DNA of 64,000 bases from Carnobacterium gallinarum DSM 4847 (GTDB lineage: Bacteria; Bacillota; Bacilli; Lactobacillales; Carnobacteriaceae). Made by a program: the position numbers and the translations under genes. The stretch lies in NCBI RefSeq assembly GCF_000744375.1, contig NZ_JQLU01000005.1:2527496-2591495 (forward strand), given 5' to 3'. Shown here one piece after another: positions 35,526-44,770 of the stretch; the first letter of the stretch is position 1, and each line of letters begins with the position of its first letter. The notes under the pieces were generated by a model. That model was not told the origin of the DNA. It was given only the letters and a program-made list of their open reading frames with translations, and searched no databases.

Positions 35526-36614
35526 ATGAAAAATCCCTATTTATTATTAACACCAGGACCGTTAAGTACAACTGAAACTGTTCGCAATGCGATGGGCGTG
35601 GATCATTGTACTTGGGATGAAGAATACAAAGAGCTGACACAAGATGTGAGGTCAAGGTTAGTTGCATTAGGTGGTAGCGAAGAGTATACAGCAATCTTAA
35701 TGCAAGGAAGTGGAACCTTTGTTGTAGAAGCAACCATTGGATCTGTTTTGCCACGAAAAAATGCAAAATTATTGATAGCGGCTAATGGTGTATACGGACA
35801 ACGAATTGCTGAAATTGCTGAAATATTGGCAATTCCCACTCAACTACTGGATATGGGAGAGGTGAACCAAATTACCGTTGAAGCAGTAGAGGAACAGTTA
35901 AAAAGTGATGCTACAATTACTCATATTGCGGTGGTTCATTGTGAAACGACAACAGGAATTTTAAATCCAGTTGCAGAAATTTGTCAATTAGCAAAACGTT
36001 ATCAAAAAGTGACAATTGTTGATGCTATGAGTAGCTTTGGCGGTGTTCCACTTAATTTAAAAACAGCAAAGATTGATTTCCTAATTAGCAGTGCAAATAA
36101 ATGTATTCAAGGAGTTCCAGGATTTGGCTTTGTTTTAGCAAAGAAAGATCAAGTAGCGGGATTAGCGAATAATGCTCGGTCATTATCACTTGATTTGTTC
36201 GATCAGTTAGAAACGATGGATCAAACAAATGGTAAATGGCGTTTTACTTCGCCAACGCATGTCTTACATGCTTTTCACCAAGCTTTGCTGGAATTAGAGC
36301 AAGAAGGTGGGATTACGAATCGTTATCAACGTTATTCAGCGAATCAAAAACGTCTAAGTCAAGGGATGGAATTAGCAGGATTTCCATTATTATTAAAGCC
36401 AGAACAGCAGTCGCCGATTATTACATCGTTTTGTTACCCAACGACTACTTTTTCTTTTACTGAATTTTATGAACAATTAAAGGAAAGAGGATTTGTTATT
36501 TATCCAGGTAAGATTTCTAAAGAAGCAACTTTTAGAATTGGCACAATAGGAGATGTAAACGAGGCGGATATCGAAGAATTTTTAGAAGCTGTACATCAAA
36601 TTATGAAAACATGA
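35526..36614 (+). CDS. phnW: 2-Aminoethylphosphonate-pyruvate transaminase
   Basis: PLP enzyme of 362 residues that converts 2-aminoethylphosphonate and pyruvate to phosphonoacetaldehyde and alanine. N-terminal family block LLTPGPLSTTETVRNAM, HCTWDEEY, QGSGTFVVEATIGS, and the PLP-binding Lys in SSANKCIQGVPGFGF (about residue 192). With phnX it gives a full route from imported phosphonate to phosphate, acetaldehyde and alanine. The ATG at 35526 is 8 bases from AAGGAG; the adjacent TTG at 35523 is too near. Confidence 0.96.
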   Translation: MKNPYLLLTPGPLSTTETVRNAMGVDHCTWDEEYKELTQDVRSRLVALGGSEEYTAILMQGSGTFVVEATIGSVLPRKNAKLLIAANGVYGQRIAEIAEILAIPTQLLDMGEVNQITVEAVEEQLKSDATITHIAVVHCETTTGILNPVAEICQLAKRYQKVTIVDAMSSFGGVPLNLKTAKIDFLISSANKCIQGVPGFGFVLAKKDQVAGLANNARSLSLDLFDQLETMDQTNGKWRFTSPTHVLHAFHQALLELEQEGGITNRYQRYSANQKRLSQGMELAGFPLLLKPEQQSPIITSFCYPTTTFSFTEFYEQLKERGFVIYPGKISKEATFRIGTIGDVNEADIEEFLEAVHQIMKT

Positions 36615-36635
36615 CATGAATAGGGGAGTTTGGCT

Positions 36636-37361
36636 ATGTCAATTGTAACAGAACATCGTCAAGTAGAAATTATTAAAATAGTCAATACATTGGGGAAAGC
36701 GCAAGTAAAAGAATTAGCTACTTATTTCCATGTCTCAACTGAGACAATTCGTCGAGACCTGCAACATTTAACGAGAGAGAAAAAAGTAGAAAAAATTTTT
36801 GGTGGAGCAAAAAGAATCAGCTCACAATTGATTGAACCACCGATTGGCACAGCTGGTGAAGAAATTAAAGAATTACAAGCGAAAAGAAAAATTGCAGAAA
36901 AAGCAGCAAGCTATATTAAAGAAAATGAACTAATCATTTTAGACGAAGGGACGACAACTTTACAGATGTTGCCATTTCTTTGTCGCTATCGCTCCCTTAA
37001 AATCATTACAAATTCTTTTCAAATCGCAAATGAATTAATGAATTTAGCTAGAAATGGGAAGTTCAAAGGAAAGTTGATTTTTATTGGAGGCGTAGTACAG
37101 CTTAAACATCAGCGTTCTTTGGGATTAATAGCTGAAAAAATGATTCAAGAATTTTATGTAGATCGTGCTTTTTTATCAGCAGATGGTTATTCAGAAGAGT
37201 ATGGAATTACAGGCTTTGACTTAGAAAAAGTTCAATTAACAAAATTATTTTTAAAACAAGCGAAAAGAAACTATTTTTTGCTAGATAAGAGTAAACAAGA
37301 ATTTAGAACCAATTATCATATTTGTGACTATCAAGATGTAGATGACATTATTTCGGCTTAA
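36636..37361 (+). CDS. DeoR/GlpR-family transcriptional regulator
   Basis: Regulator of 241 residues. The N-terminal HTH_DeoR has EHRQVEIIKIVNTLG, VKELATYFHVSTETIRRDL and EKIFGGAKR. The DeoR C-terminal sensor fold has ILDEGTTTLQM, IIFIGG-like LIFIGGVVQ and DRAFLSADGYS. It lies last in the phosphonate operon, so it probably controls it in answer to a pathway intermediate. The phased ACATAAAG repeats at 30752-30789 are a candidate target. The ATG at 36636 has AGGGGAG 7 bases upstream. Confidence 0.88.
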   Translation: MSIVTEHRQVEIIKIVNTLGKAQVKELATYFHVSTETIRRDLQHLTREKKVEKIFGGAKRISSQLIEPPIGTAGEEIKELQAKRKIAEKAASYIKENELIILDEGTTTLQMLPFLCRYRSLKIITNSFQIANELMNLARNGKFKGKLIFIGGVVQLKHQRSLGLIAEKMIQEFYVDRAFLSADGYSEEYGITGFDLEKVQLTKLFLKQAKRNYFLLDKSKQEFRTNYHICDYQDVDDIISA

Positions 37362-37381
37362 CATAAAATTGGACTAAGTGG

Positions 37382-37414
37382 TGTTAGTGAGAGAGACTCA
37401 CTAACGCTTTTTTT
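37382..37414 (+). terminator. Terminator of the phosphonate operon
   Basis: Stem GTTAGTGAG / CTCACTAAC with a five-base loop and T7 tract. Confidence 0.85.
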
Positions 37415-37470
37415 ATTGTAACGTAGGTTTTCATAAAATTGGAAATTTAATAGGAACTGTCATTTTTATA

Positions 37471-37479
37471 TGATAAAAT
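37471..37479 (+). promoter_or_regulatory. Extended -10 promoter of the M20 amidohydrolase
   Basis: TGATAAAAT (TGn plus TAAAAT); the start codon is 93 bases downstream. Confidence 0.4.
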
Positions 37480-37571
37480 TAAAAAGAGCCTTAAATAAAG
37501 ATAGTAAGCGTTTTTAATTTGTTGGTAATAAGGGAAGCTAAAATAAAACTGAAAATGAAGGAGGAAGCAAT

Positions 37572-38765
37572 ATGTTTAGAGAGACGTTAATGACATTATT
37601 AGAGGAACGTCAAAAAGAAATGAGTGAGATTCGCCGTTATCTACATGAACACCCAGAATTATCCTTTAAGGAGGATAAGACAGCCGCTTACATTTGTGAT
37701 TTTTATCATGGAAAAGATGTCATTGTTGAAACTGAGGTTGGTGGAGTACATGGCATTATTGTGACGATAACTGGAGGGAAACCGGGGAAAACAATCGGTT
37801 TAAGAGCTGATTTTGATGCATTGCCGATTGCTGAAGAAACGGAATTGGAATTTGCTTCTAAAAACCCTGGAGTGATGCATGCTTGTGGACATGATGGACA
37901 TACAGCTTATTTAATGATCTTAGCTGATTGTTTCATTCAATTAAAAAAAGAATTGCCAGGTACAATAAAAATTATTCATCAACCTGCTGAAGAAACACCA
38001 CCGGGTGGAGCTAAAAGTATTATGGAATCAGGTGCTTTAGATGAAGTATCGGAAATTTTCGGTATTCATTTCTTTCCAACTTTTGGAAAAACAGGCGAGG
38101 TTGGATATCATAAAGGGTTTTCAATGGCAGGTAGAACTTATTTTAAATTAGGCATTCAAGGAACAGGTGGTCATGGTTCATCCCCACATATGGCAAATGA
38201 CGCAATTGTGGCAGCAAGTTATTTTGTAACTGCACTTCAAACAGTTGTTAGCCGTCGCTTAAATCCATTTGAAACTGGTGTAGTCACAATAGGTTCCTTT
38301 GATGGTAAAGGTAGTTTTAATGTAATCAAGGATTATGTGGAGCTTGAAGGTGATGTTCGGTATATGAATCAGGCTACTCAAGAAAGAATTGAATCTGAAA
38401 TTAAAGGTTTAGTTGTTGGATTAGAGAGTATGTATGGCATTAAAGCAACTTTAACTTATACAGCAGATTATCCACCATTATACAACAACCCAGAGGTAAC
38501 AGATCAAGTTGTTAGTTATTTACAAAAAGGAATGGGTGAGTATTTAACGGATATTCGTGAGGCGGAAATGTTATCTGGTTCAGAAGATTTTGCCTATTAT
38601 TTAGAAAAAATTCCGGGAACTTTTTTCTACATTGGCTGTGCTCCTGAGGGTGTCAATCAACCATTCTTTAATCATCATCCTAAATTTGATATTGATGAAG
38701 CAGCCTTACTTGTTGCTGCTAAATCGGTTGCTGAGGTTGTTTGTGGCTATTATCAGTTAACTTAA
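37572..38765 (+). CDS. M20-family amidohydrolase (hippurate/N-acyl-amino-acid hydrolase type)
   Basis: Cytoplasmic metallo-hydrolase of 397 residues that removes acyl groups from N-acyl amino acids or similar amides. Family blocks are RRYLHEHPELSFKE, LRADFDALPIAEET, metal-binding HACGHDGHTAYLM (about residue 100), HQPAEETPPGGA, the dimerisation lid with GHGSSPH, and SGSEDFAYYLEKIPGTFFYIG near the end. The exact amide is not evident. It is a single-gene transcript with RBS GGAGG between the phosphonate operon and the glycine riboswitch. Confidence 0.9.
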   Translation: MFRETLMTLLEERQKEMSEIRRYLHEHPELSFKEDKTAAYICDFYHGKDVIVETEVGGVHGIIVTITGGKPGKTIGLRADFDALPIAEETELEFASKNPGVMHACGHDGHTAYLMILADCFIQLKKELPGTIKIIHQPAEETPPGGAKSIMESGALDEVSEIFGIHFFPTFGKTGEVGYHKGFSMAGRTYFKLGIQGTGGHGSSPHMANDAIVAASYFVTALQTVVSRRLNPFETGVVTIGSFDGKGSFNVIKDYVELEGDVRYMNQATQERIESEIKGLVVGLESMYGIKATLTYTADYPPLYNNPEVTDQVVSYLQKGMGEYLTDIREAEMLSGSEDFAYYLEKIPGTFFYIGCAPEGVNQPFFNHHPKFDIDEAALLVAAKSVAEVVCGYYQLT

Positions 38766-38838
38766 ATTTTTTATTTAAAATAAAGTTTCTATGAAATCAA
38801 TTTATTTATGGAAGCTTTGTTTTTTTACTGTATTATGC

Positions 38839-38868
38839 TTGACTTATGTAGGAAATAACTTGTATACT
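38839..38868 (+). promoter_or_regulatory. Promoter of the glycine-cleavage operon
   Basis: TTGACT (38839-38844), 18 bases, TATACT (38863-38868), about 50 bases before the riboswitch. Confidence 0.6.
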
Positions 38869-38917
38869 TATTTTGGAAGCGCAATCATTTTTGGTAGTTA
38901 ATTTAATTTGGATGAAG

Positions 38918-39012
38918 ATTATGGGAGAGTCTATGTGCAAATATAGCACCGAAGGTATAAGTGATTAGTTGGCTAAATTAATCATGAAAATCTCAGGTAA
39001 ATGGACCATAAT
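38918..39012 (+). ncRNA. Glycine riboswitch, single aptamer
   Basis: P1 is ATTATGG (38918-38924) paired with CCATAAT (39006-39012). Between them are the conserved blocks GGGAGAG (38923), CCGAAGG (38949), CTCAGG (38992) and GGACC (39003), in the order known for the glycine aptamer. No full second aptamer follows. Instead there are two plain hairpins (AATCCT/AGGATT at 39018-39045; CTTTGG/CCAAGG at 39046-39062), then the attenuator before gcvT. Confidence 0.85.
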
Positions 39013-39084
39013 TAGACAATCCTCTGAAAAAAATATCAAAGGATTCTTTGGATACCCCAAGGATGAAAAATGAATTTTTAACAG

Positions 39085-39126
39085 GGAAGCAGCATACAGT
39101 AGTTTTGTGTGGGCTTCCTTCTTTTT
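39085..39126 (+). terminator. Attenuator terminator of the glycine riboswitch
   Basis: Outer stem GGAAGC / GCTTCC and inner stem CATAC / GTGTG (one G-U pair), then TTCTTTTT. It lies 37 bases before gcvT, so glycine binding probably prevents termination. Confidence 0.75.
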
Positions 39127-39162
39127 GTTATAAAAATAATGATAGAGGGTGAGGGGAAAAGG

Positions 39163-40251
39163 ATGGAATTAAAAACACCGTTGTATCAAAATCATTTGGA
39201 GGCGAAAGGAAAGTTAGTCAATTTTGCTAATTATTTGTTGCCAATTCAATATCCAACTGGTGTATTGAAAGAACATTTGGCCGTGCGGAAAAGTGCAGGT
39301 TTATTTGATGTGTCTCATATGGGAGAGTTAGTGATTACTGGCAAAGATGCATTGAAAAATATGAATCAGTTATTCTCAAATAATTTTACAACAATGGTTA
39401 ACGGACAAGTTCGTTATAGTTTAATGTGCAATCACGAGGGAGGAATTTTAGATGATGTAATCGTGTACCGCTATACAGCAGAAAAATATATGGTAGTTGT
39501 CAATGCTGCTAATCACGCCAAAGATGTTGCTTGGATTCAAAAGCAGTTAATTGGTAATGTGACATTAACCGATGTATCTGAGGAAATCGCCCTATTGGCA
39601 TTGCAAGGACCAAAAGCAAAAGCTATTTTAAGTCAACTTGTTGTAGAAAAAGAATTACCTGAAAAATATTATACATTTAAAGAAAAGGTCCAGATTGGGG
39701 ATATTCAAGCGGATATTTCTCAAACTGGCTACACGGGAGAAACAGGATATGAGATTTATTTAGCAAACAAAGATGCCGCTACAATATGGCGACTATTACT
39801 TGAGAAAGGCGAGGCTTGGGATCTAATTCCATGTGGCTTAGGTGCTAGAGATACGTTGCGTTTAGAAGCTGGTATGCCACTATACGGGCATGAAATGGAT
39901 GAAACAATCACGCCATTTGAAACGAGTTTGAATTTCGCTGTTAAGATGCAAAAAATAGATTTTATTGGCAAAAAAGCTTTAGAAAAAAAAGGAGAGCCTA
40001 CTATTACGAGAGTTGGATTAAAAGTTGTTGGACGGGGAATTATTCGCGAAGACACGCACCTTTATGTGGGAGATCAACAAGTTGGAAAAACAACTTCAGG
40101 TACACAGGCGCCCTATTTAGGTTATCCAATTGCTATGGCTTTAATTGATAGTAAGTATCAATTAATCGGCACAGTTGTTGAAGCAGATGTTAGAGGACGA
40201 AGAATTGAAGCAGAGCTTGTAGCGCTTCCTTTTTATAAAAAAGAAAGATAA
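39163..40251 (+). CDS. gcvT: Glycine cleavage system T protein (aminomethyltransferase)
   Basis: Subunit of 362 residues that moves the aminomethyl group from the lipoyl arm of H protein to tetrahydrofolate, giving methylene-THF and ammonia. Family blocks are TPLYQNHLEAKGKLVNFANYLLPIQY, GLFDVSHMGEL, GYTGETGYEIY (folate region), LGARDTLRLEAGMPLYGHEMDE and PYLGYPIAMALID. The ATG at 39163 follows a purine-rich GAGGGTGAGGGG. A GTG at 39109 lies inside the attenuator hairpin and is rejected. It is first gene of the riboswitch-controlled operon. Confidence 0.95.
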   Translation: MELKTPLYQNHLEAKGKLVNFANYLLPIQYPTGVLKEHLAVRKSAGLFDVSHMGELVITGKDALKNMNQLFSNNFTTMVNGQVRYSLMCNHEGGILDDVIVYRYTAEKYMVVVNAANHAKDVAWIQKQLIGNVTLTDVSEEIALLALQGPKAKAILSQLVVEKELPEKYYTFKEKVQIGDIQADISQTGYTGETGYEIYLANKDAATIWRLLLEKGEAWDLIPCGLGARDTLRLEAGMPLYGHEMDETITPFETSLNFAVKMQKIDFIGKKALEKKGEPTITRVGLKVVGRGIIREDTHLYVGDQQVGKTTSGTQAPYLGYPIAMALIDSKYQLIGTVVEADVRGRRIEAELVALPFYKKER

Positions 40252-40268
40252 ATTTAGGAGGAGAAAAC

Positions 40269-40655
40269 ATGACAAATCCCAAAGAGTTACTTTATACAAA
40301 AGAGCACGAATGGATTCAATTTTTAGATGCAGATAAAAAAACAGCAAAAGTTGGAATTACTGATTTTGCTCAAAGCGCTTTAGGAGATATTGTTTTTATG
40401 ACATTACCAGAGAGTGGAGATCAGGTGACAAAAGGAGACCAAGTGGCTGATGTGGAATCAGTTAAAGCCGTGTCTAATATTTATACACCGGTTACAGGAA
40501 CGGTTACAAAAGTCAATGAAGAAATTATAGACAATCCAGCGGAGTTAAATACCAAACCTTATCAAAGCTGGTTGTTTGAAGTGAAAGAAATCACTGATAC
40601 AACTGAATTGTTGGATAGTGAAGCTTATGAAAAAGTAGTGCTTGAGGAGGAGTAA
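40269..40655 (+). CDS. gcvH: Glycine cleavage system H protein
   Basis: Lipoyl carrier of 128 residues that shuttles the aminomethyl group between the P, T and L proteins. N-terminal YTKEHEWIQF, lipoylation site ADVESVKAVSNIY (Lys about residue 63), then PVTGTV. RBS AGGAGG; 17 bases after gcvT. Confidence 0.97.
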   Translation: MTNPKELLYTKEHEWIQFLDADKKTAKVGITDFAQSALGDIVFMTLPESGDQVTKGDQVADVESVKAVSNIYTPVTGTVTKVNEEIIDNPAELNTKPYQSWLFEVKEITDTTELLDSEAYEKVVLEEE

Positions 40656-40657
40656 TT

Positions 40658-41971
40658 ATGGGGAATTATTATCCATCAACAATTGCAGAACAAAAAGCAA
40701 TGCTAGAGAGTTTTGGTAAATCGACATTGGATGATTTATTTGTAGCTATTCCTGACGAATTAAAAATTAGCAAATTAGCGCTTCCTACTGCAAAATCTGA
40801 ATTAGAAGTCCGTCAAACGATAGAAGCAATTGCCTTGAAAAATAAAGTCTTTTCAACAATTTTTCGAGGAGCTGGTGCTTATAATCACTACATTCCATCA
40901 TTAGTAAAGCAAATTACGGCAAAAGAAGAATTTTTAACAGCATATACTCCATACCAACCTGAAATTAGTCAAGGAGTACTACAGGCCATTTTTGAATTTC
41001 AAACAATGATTTGTGAATTAACAGGTTTAAATGTAGCGAATGCTTCTGTTTATGATGGTGCTTCAGCAGCTGCAGAAGCCATCAACATGTGCGTAGATCG
41101 TAAGCGAAAAAAAGTACTAATTGCCAGTACAGCTCATCCTATGACGATTCAAACAATCCAGACATACTGTAAGGGAATGGATATTGAAGTAGTTCTTGTA
41201 CCAGAAAAGAATGGTGTAACAGATGAACAAGCACTAAAAACATTAATGACAGAAGAAATCGCTTGTTTTTATCTACAACAACCTAATTATTATGGACAGA
41301 TTGAATTGGCTCAAGAGTTAGGAGAAAGCGTTCATCAAATGAATGGAAAATATATTTTGGGTGTGAATCCAATTGCAATGGCTGTTTTAAAAACACCAAG
41401 TGAATGTGGTGCTGATATTGCGACTGGCGAAGCACAGCCATTAGGATTGCCTTTATCATTTGGAGGTCCTTATCTAGGTTTTATGGCTTCTACAGAAGCA
41501 ATGATGCGCAAATTACCAGGAAGAATCGCTGGTGAAACCACGGATTTAAATGGAGAACGAGCTTTTGTCTTAACTTTACAAGCACGAGAACAGCATATTA
41601 GACGAGAAAAAGCTTCATCAAATGTGTGTTCCAATCAAGCTCACTGTGCATTAACGGCTTCAGTTTATTTAACGGTTATGGGACCAGAGGGATTGAGATC
41701 GGTAGCAGAAGCATGTTATGGAAAAACACATTATTTAGCTCAACAATTAGAAACGATTGAAGGCTTTAATTTACGTTATACAGAAAATTATTTTCATGAA
41801 TTTGTTATGACAACACCGATACCAGCTAGTGAATTGTTGTTAAAGCTAGAAGAACAAGATATTTTAGGTGGTTATCCAGTGGGAAACGATTTGCTTTGGT
41901 GTGCAACGGAGCTAACAAGTAAATCCGAAATTGACAAAATGATTACGATTATTCAGGAGGTGTGTAAGTAA
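40658..41971 (+). CDS. gcvPA: Glycine decarboxylase subunit 1
   Basis: N-terminal half of P protein, 437 residues, which with GcvPB decarboxylates glycine. Family blocks are FRGAGAYNHYIPS, YTPYQPEISQGVLQAIFEFQTMI, NASVYDGASAAAEA and PGRIAGETTDLNGER, plus HIRREKASSNVCSNQA. The two-subunit form is usual in Firmicutes. Its stop codon shares a base with the gcvPB start (TAATG). Confidence 0.96.
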   Translation: MGNYYPSTIAEQKAMLESFGKSTLDDLFVAIPDELKISKLALPTAKSELEVRQTIEAIALKNKVFSTIFRGAGAYNHYIPSLVKQITAKEEFLTAYTPYQPEISQGVLQAIFEFQTMICELTGLNVANASVYDGASAAAEAINMCVDRKRKKVLIASTAHPMTIQTIQTYCKGMDIEVVLVPEKNGVTDEQALKTLMTEEIACFYLQQPNYYGQIELAQELGESVHQMNGKYILGVNPIAMAVLKTPSECGADIATGEAQPLGLPLSFGGPYLGFMASTEAMMRKLPGRIAGETTDLNGERAFVLTLQAREQHIRREKASSNVCSNQAHCALTASVYLTVMGPEGLRSVAEACYGKTHYLAQQLETIEGFNLRYTENYFHEFVMTTPIPASELLLKLEEQDILGGYPVGNDLLWCATELTSKSEIDKMITIIQEVCK

Positions 41972-43404
41972 TGAAGTTAATTTTTGAAAAAAGTCGAACT
42001 GGTCGCAAAAATCAACTACTTCCAGAATTAGATGTACCCTTTTCAGGTATTCCTTCTGAGTTTGAACGTAAACAAGCCCTTCATTTGCCTGAAATCGTCC
42101 AACCAGATATTAGCCGTCATTATACAGAATTGGCTAAAGCCACTCATGGTGTGAATGATGGGTTCTATCCACTGGGCTCATGCACGATGAAATACAATCC
42201 AAAAATAAATGATGAGCTGGCAAATCTATCAGGATTTTCGGGGATTCATCCGTTGCAACCTGAGCATACTGTTCAAGGCTGCTTAGAAGTATTCGTGACT
42301 GCTGAAAACTATTTAACGGAAATTACTGGAATGGATGCTATGACCTTTCAACCAGCGGCAGGTGCTCATGGAGAGCTAACTGGATTACTGATGATAAAAG
42401 CCTATCATGAATCTCGTGGGGATTTTAAACGAAAAAAAATTATCGTACCAGATTCTGCACATGGAACCAATCCAGCAAGTGCATCAATGGTTGGATATAC
42501 GACCATAAATATTCCTTCAGATGCTTCTGGATGTGTTGATTTGGATCAATTGAAGGCCGTAGTCGATGAAGAAACAGCTGGTCTAATGTTAACCAATCCT
42601 AATACAGTTGGCATCTTTGAACAGCAGATTATTGAAATCACAAGCATCATTCATAAAGCAGGTGGGCTAAATTATTATGATGGAGCGAATCTAAATGCAA
42701 TTATGGGAATTGTTAAGCCTGGAGATATGGGCTTTGATGTTATTCATCTTAACTTGCATAAAACTTTCTCAACGCCTCATGGTGGTGGTGGACCAGGTGC
42801 TGGACCAATTGGATGCAAAGCATTATTGGCTCCATTTTTACCAATGTATTATCCTGTTCAAACAAATGAGGGAATTCATTTTGACTCTCCAATTGAAACT
42901 ATTGGAAGTGTAAAAGGTTTTTATGGTCATTTTTTAATTGTTCTTCGAGCGTTAACTTATATTTTAACATTAGGCCAAGAAGGGATACCAGCTGCCGCTA
43001 AAAATGCAGTTTTAAATGCAAATTATATGATGAATCAGCTATCTGATTTGTATGATGTTTCGTACCAAGGAATCTGTATGCATGAATTTGTGCTGACCTT
43101 AGCCCGTTTGAAGAAAGAAACTGGAATTACAGCGCTAGACGTGTCCAAAGCGATCTTAGATCATGGAATGCATCCACCTACAATGTATTTTCCAATGACG
43201 ATTAGTGAAGCCTTGATGGTGGAGCCAACAGAAACCGAATCAAAAGAAACATTAGATGACGCGATAGCTGTATACCGTCAAATTTATCAAGAAGCATATG
43301 ATCATCCGCAAGTATTACATGAAGCGCCGATTCATACTCAAATTCGACGATTAGATGAAGTAGGGGCTGCTCGAAATCCCAAATTAAGATTTAAATTTGA
43401 CTAA
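41971..43404 (+). CDS. gcvPB: Glycine decarboxylase subunit 2 (PLP-binding)
   Basis: C-terminal half of P protein, 477 residues. Family blocks are YPLGSCTMKYNPK, GAHGELTGLL, DSAHGTNPASASMVGY, LTNPNTVGIFE, and the PLP Lys in LNLHKTFSTPHGGGGPG (about residue 270). No lipoamide dehydrogenase (L protein) gene is in the operon; it is presumably shared with another dehydrogenase complex elsewhere. Confidence 0.96.
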   Translation: MKLIFEKSRTGRKNQLLPELDVPFSGIPSEFERKQALHLPEIVQPDISRHYTELAKATHGVNDGFYPLGSCTMKYNPKINDELANLSGFSGIHPLQPEHTVQGCLEVFVTAENYLTEITGMDAMTFQPAAGAHGELTGLLMIKAYHESRGDFKRKKIIVPDSAHGTNPASASMVGYTTINIPSDASGCVDLDQLKAVVDEETAGLMLTNPNTVGIFEQQIIEITSIIHKAGGLNYYDGANLNAIMGIVKPGDMGFDVIHLNLHKTFSTPHGGGGPGAGPIGCKALLAPFLPMYYPVQTNEGIHFDSPIETIGSVKGFYGHFLIVLRALTYILTLGQEGIPAAAKNAVLNANYMMNQLSDLYDVSYQGICMHEFVLTLARLKKETGITALDVSKAILDHGMHPPTMYFPMTISEALMVEPTETESKETLDDAIAVYRQIYQEAYDHPQVLHEAPIHTQIRRLDEVGAARNPKLRFKFD

Positions 43405-43418
43405 ATTAGTTTTAAAAG

Positions 43419-43453
43419 AGCTAACTGGTTCTAAAACAGCTTAGCTTTTTTTT
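43419..43453 (+). terminator. Terminator of the glycine-cleavage operon
   Basis: Stem AGCTAACTG / CAGCTTAGCT (one bulged C) with a T8 tract. Confidence 0.8.
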
Positions 43454-43593
43454 ACATGAACAAAATTAATAGAAAAATTGATTTTATCTGTTATTAAATT
43501 AGCGGTCAAATCAATATGAAAGTAATTTTTATATAAGGCTGGATCTAAATTATGTAAGGTTTTCATAATTTGAAAATTATTTTTCAATATGCA

Positions 43594-43622
43594 TAGACTT
43601 ATGAGGAAAATTAGTTTATAAT
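43594..43622 (+). promoter_or_regulatory. Promoter of the first HTH/TPR regulator
   Basis: TAGACT (43594-43599), 17 bases, TATAAT (43617-43622). Confidence 0.5.
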
Positions 43623-43688
43623 ATTAATATCTTATGGTAGATTGAAAATTGGGAAAATAAAGGTTATTGTAAGAAAGGAAGTAATAAG

Positions 43689-44579
43689 TTGGGGCAATTA
43701 GGAAAAAAAATTAAGGCAAGCCGTTTAGCTAAAGGAATGACACAAAGCGAGTTAGCAGAGGGAATTTGTACACAAGCCACAATCAGTAACTTAGAAAGTG
43801 ATTCAAGTGTACCTTCATTGGAAACTTTGTTATCTATTGCAGATCGTTTAAATATTGAATTTAGTGAAATATCTGAATATGCGATGAAAAATGAAAGCAC
43901 AAGCATTAGAGTTTTTAGTCAAGTTAAAGAACTATGTAGTCAATTTAAGTATCAAGAAGCTTATAGCTTATTGACTAAAGAGATTACTCTTGATGAATTA
44001 GAAACAAGTTACGAAAAGAAAGAATATTATTATTATTTTGGAATCACAGCATTATTAGGTGAAAAAAATTATTCTGATGCGCATTACAATTTTAATTTAG
44101 CTCTTTTCTTAGAAACAGGTAAACATTTGAATTTATTAGATGTTTCTATTACAAATGGAATTGGTTTAGCTTACTCAATGAATTCCGAGACAGATAAAGC
44201 GTTAACTTATTTTGAAAAATCACTGCAACAATTAGATGAAGTGATGGAACGAATTGATACGCTTCAAGATAGCAAAGAAGTTATTCGAATATATTTCAAT
44301 ACTGCTAAATTTTATGCACAAGTTGAAAAGTACAATAAAGCAATAAATCTTTGTTCTTTAGGGATAGCCCTAGAACAAAACCAAAATATGAATTATATTT
44401 TAGATGAATTGACGTATGAAAAAGCCTATAGTCTGTTTAAATTAGGCCAAACTGAAGATGCAGAACTTTTCTACTGTTATACAGCAACGTTAGCTAGATT
44501 ATCAAACAATGATTCATTAGTTAAAAAAATTAAAAAAGACATGAAAGAGTTTGGATTAAAAGGATATAAATACTGGTAA
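43689..44579 (+). CDS. XRE-family regulator with TPR-like C-terminus (Rgg/PlcR-type)
   Basis: Regulator of 296 residues. The HTH covers residues 3-58 (LGKKIKASRLAKGMTQSELAEGICTQATISNLES). The rest is helical TPR-like sequence (YEKKEYYYYFGITALLG, KALTYFEKSLQQL, KAINLCSLGIAL), the form used by RRNPP regulators to bind short signal peptides. The TTG start follows AGAAAGGAAG (43672-43681). No peptide gene is obvious beside it. A paralogue, frameshifted, lies just downstream. Targets are unknown. Confidence 0.85.
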   Translation: MGQLGKKIKASRLAKGMTQSELAEGICTQATISNLESDSSVPSLETLLSIADRLNIEFSEISEYAMKNESTSIRVFSQVKELCSQFKYQEAYSLLTKEITLDELETSYEKKEYYYYFGITALLGEKNYSDAHYNFNLALFLETGKHLNLLDVSITNGIGLAYSMNSETDKALTYFEKSLQQLDEVMERIDTLQDSKEVIRIYFNTAKFYAQVEKYNKAINLCSLGIALEQNQNMNYILDELTYEKAYSLFKLGQTEDAELFYCYTATLARLSNNDSLVKKIKKDMKEFGLKGYKYW

Positions 44580-44609
44580 AAATAATCTGAATGTACTTTA
44601 ATTATAAAA

Positions 44610-44651
44610 AAAGAATTAGCAGGCATAATTTTATGTCTGCTAATTCTTTTT
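44610..44651 (+). terminator. Terminator after the first HTH/TPR regulator
   Basis: Stem AAGAATTAGCAG / CTGCTAATTCTT with a T5 tract. Confidence 0.85.
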
Positions 44652-44703
44652 GATTTTATTAAACTTTAGAGATGTTTTCAGAATGTCGTTAATAAAACAA
44701 GTG

Positions 44704-44712
44704 TGTTATAAT
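44704..44712 (+). promoter_or_regulatory. Extended -10 promoter of the second HTH/TPR regulator
   Basis: TGTTATAAT (TGn plus TATAAT), 59 bases before the TTG start. Confidence 0.55.
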
Positions 44713-44770
44713 ATGGATAATGAATAGGGGCTAACTTGTTCGGAATAATGAAGTTAAAGAGGTGAAAGGA

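Noticed and set aside
39109-39162. Upstream GTG start that would extend gcvT by 18 residues
   Set aside because: It lies in the attenuator hairpin; the added residues are not part of the T-protein family, and a good purine-rich site precedes the ATG at 39163.
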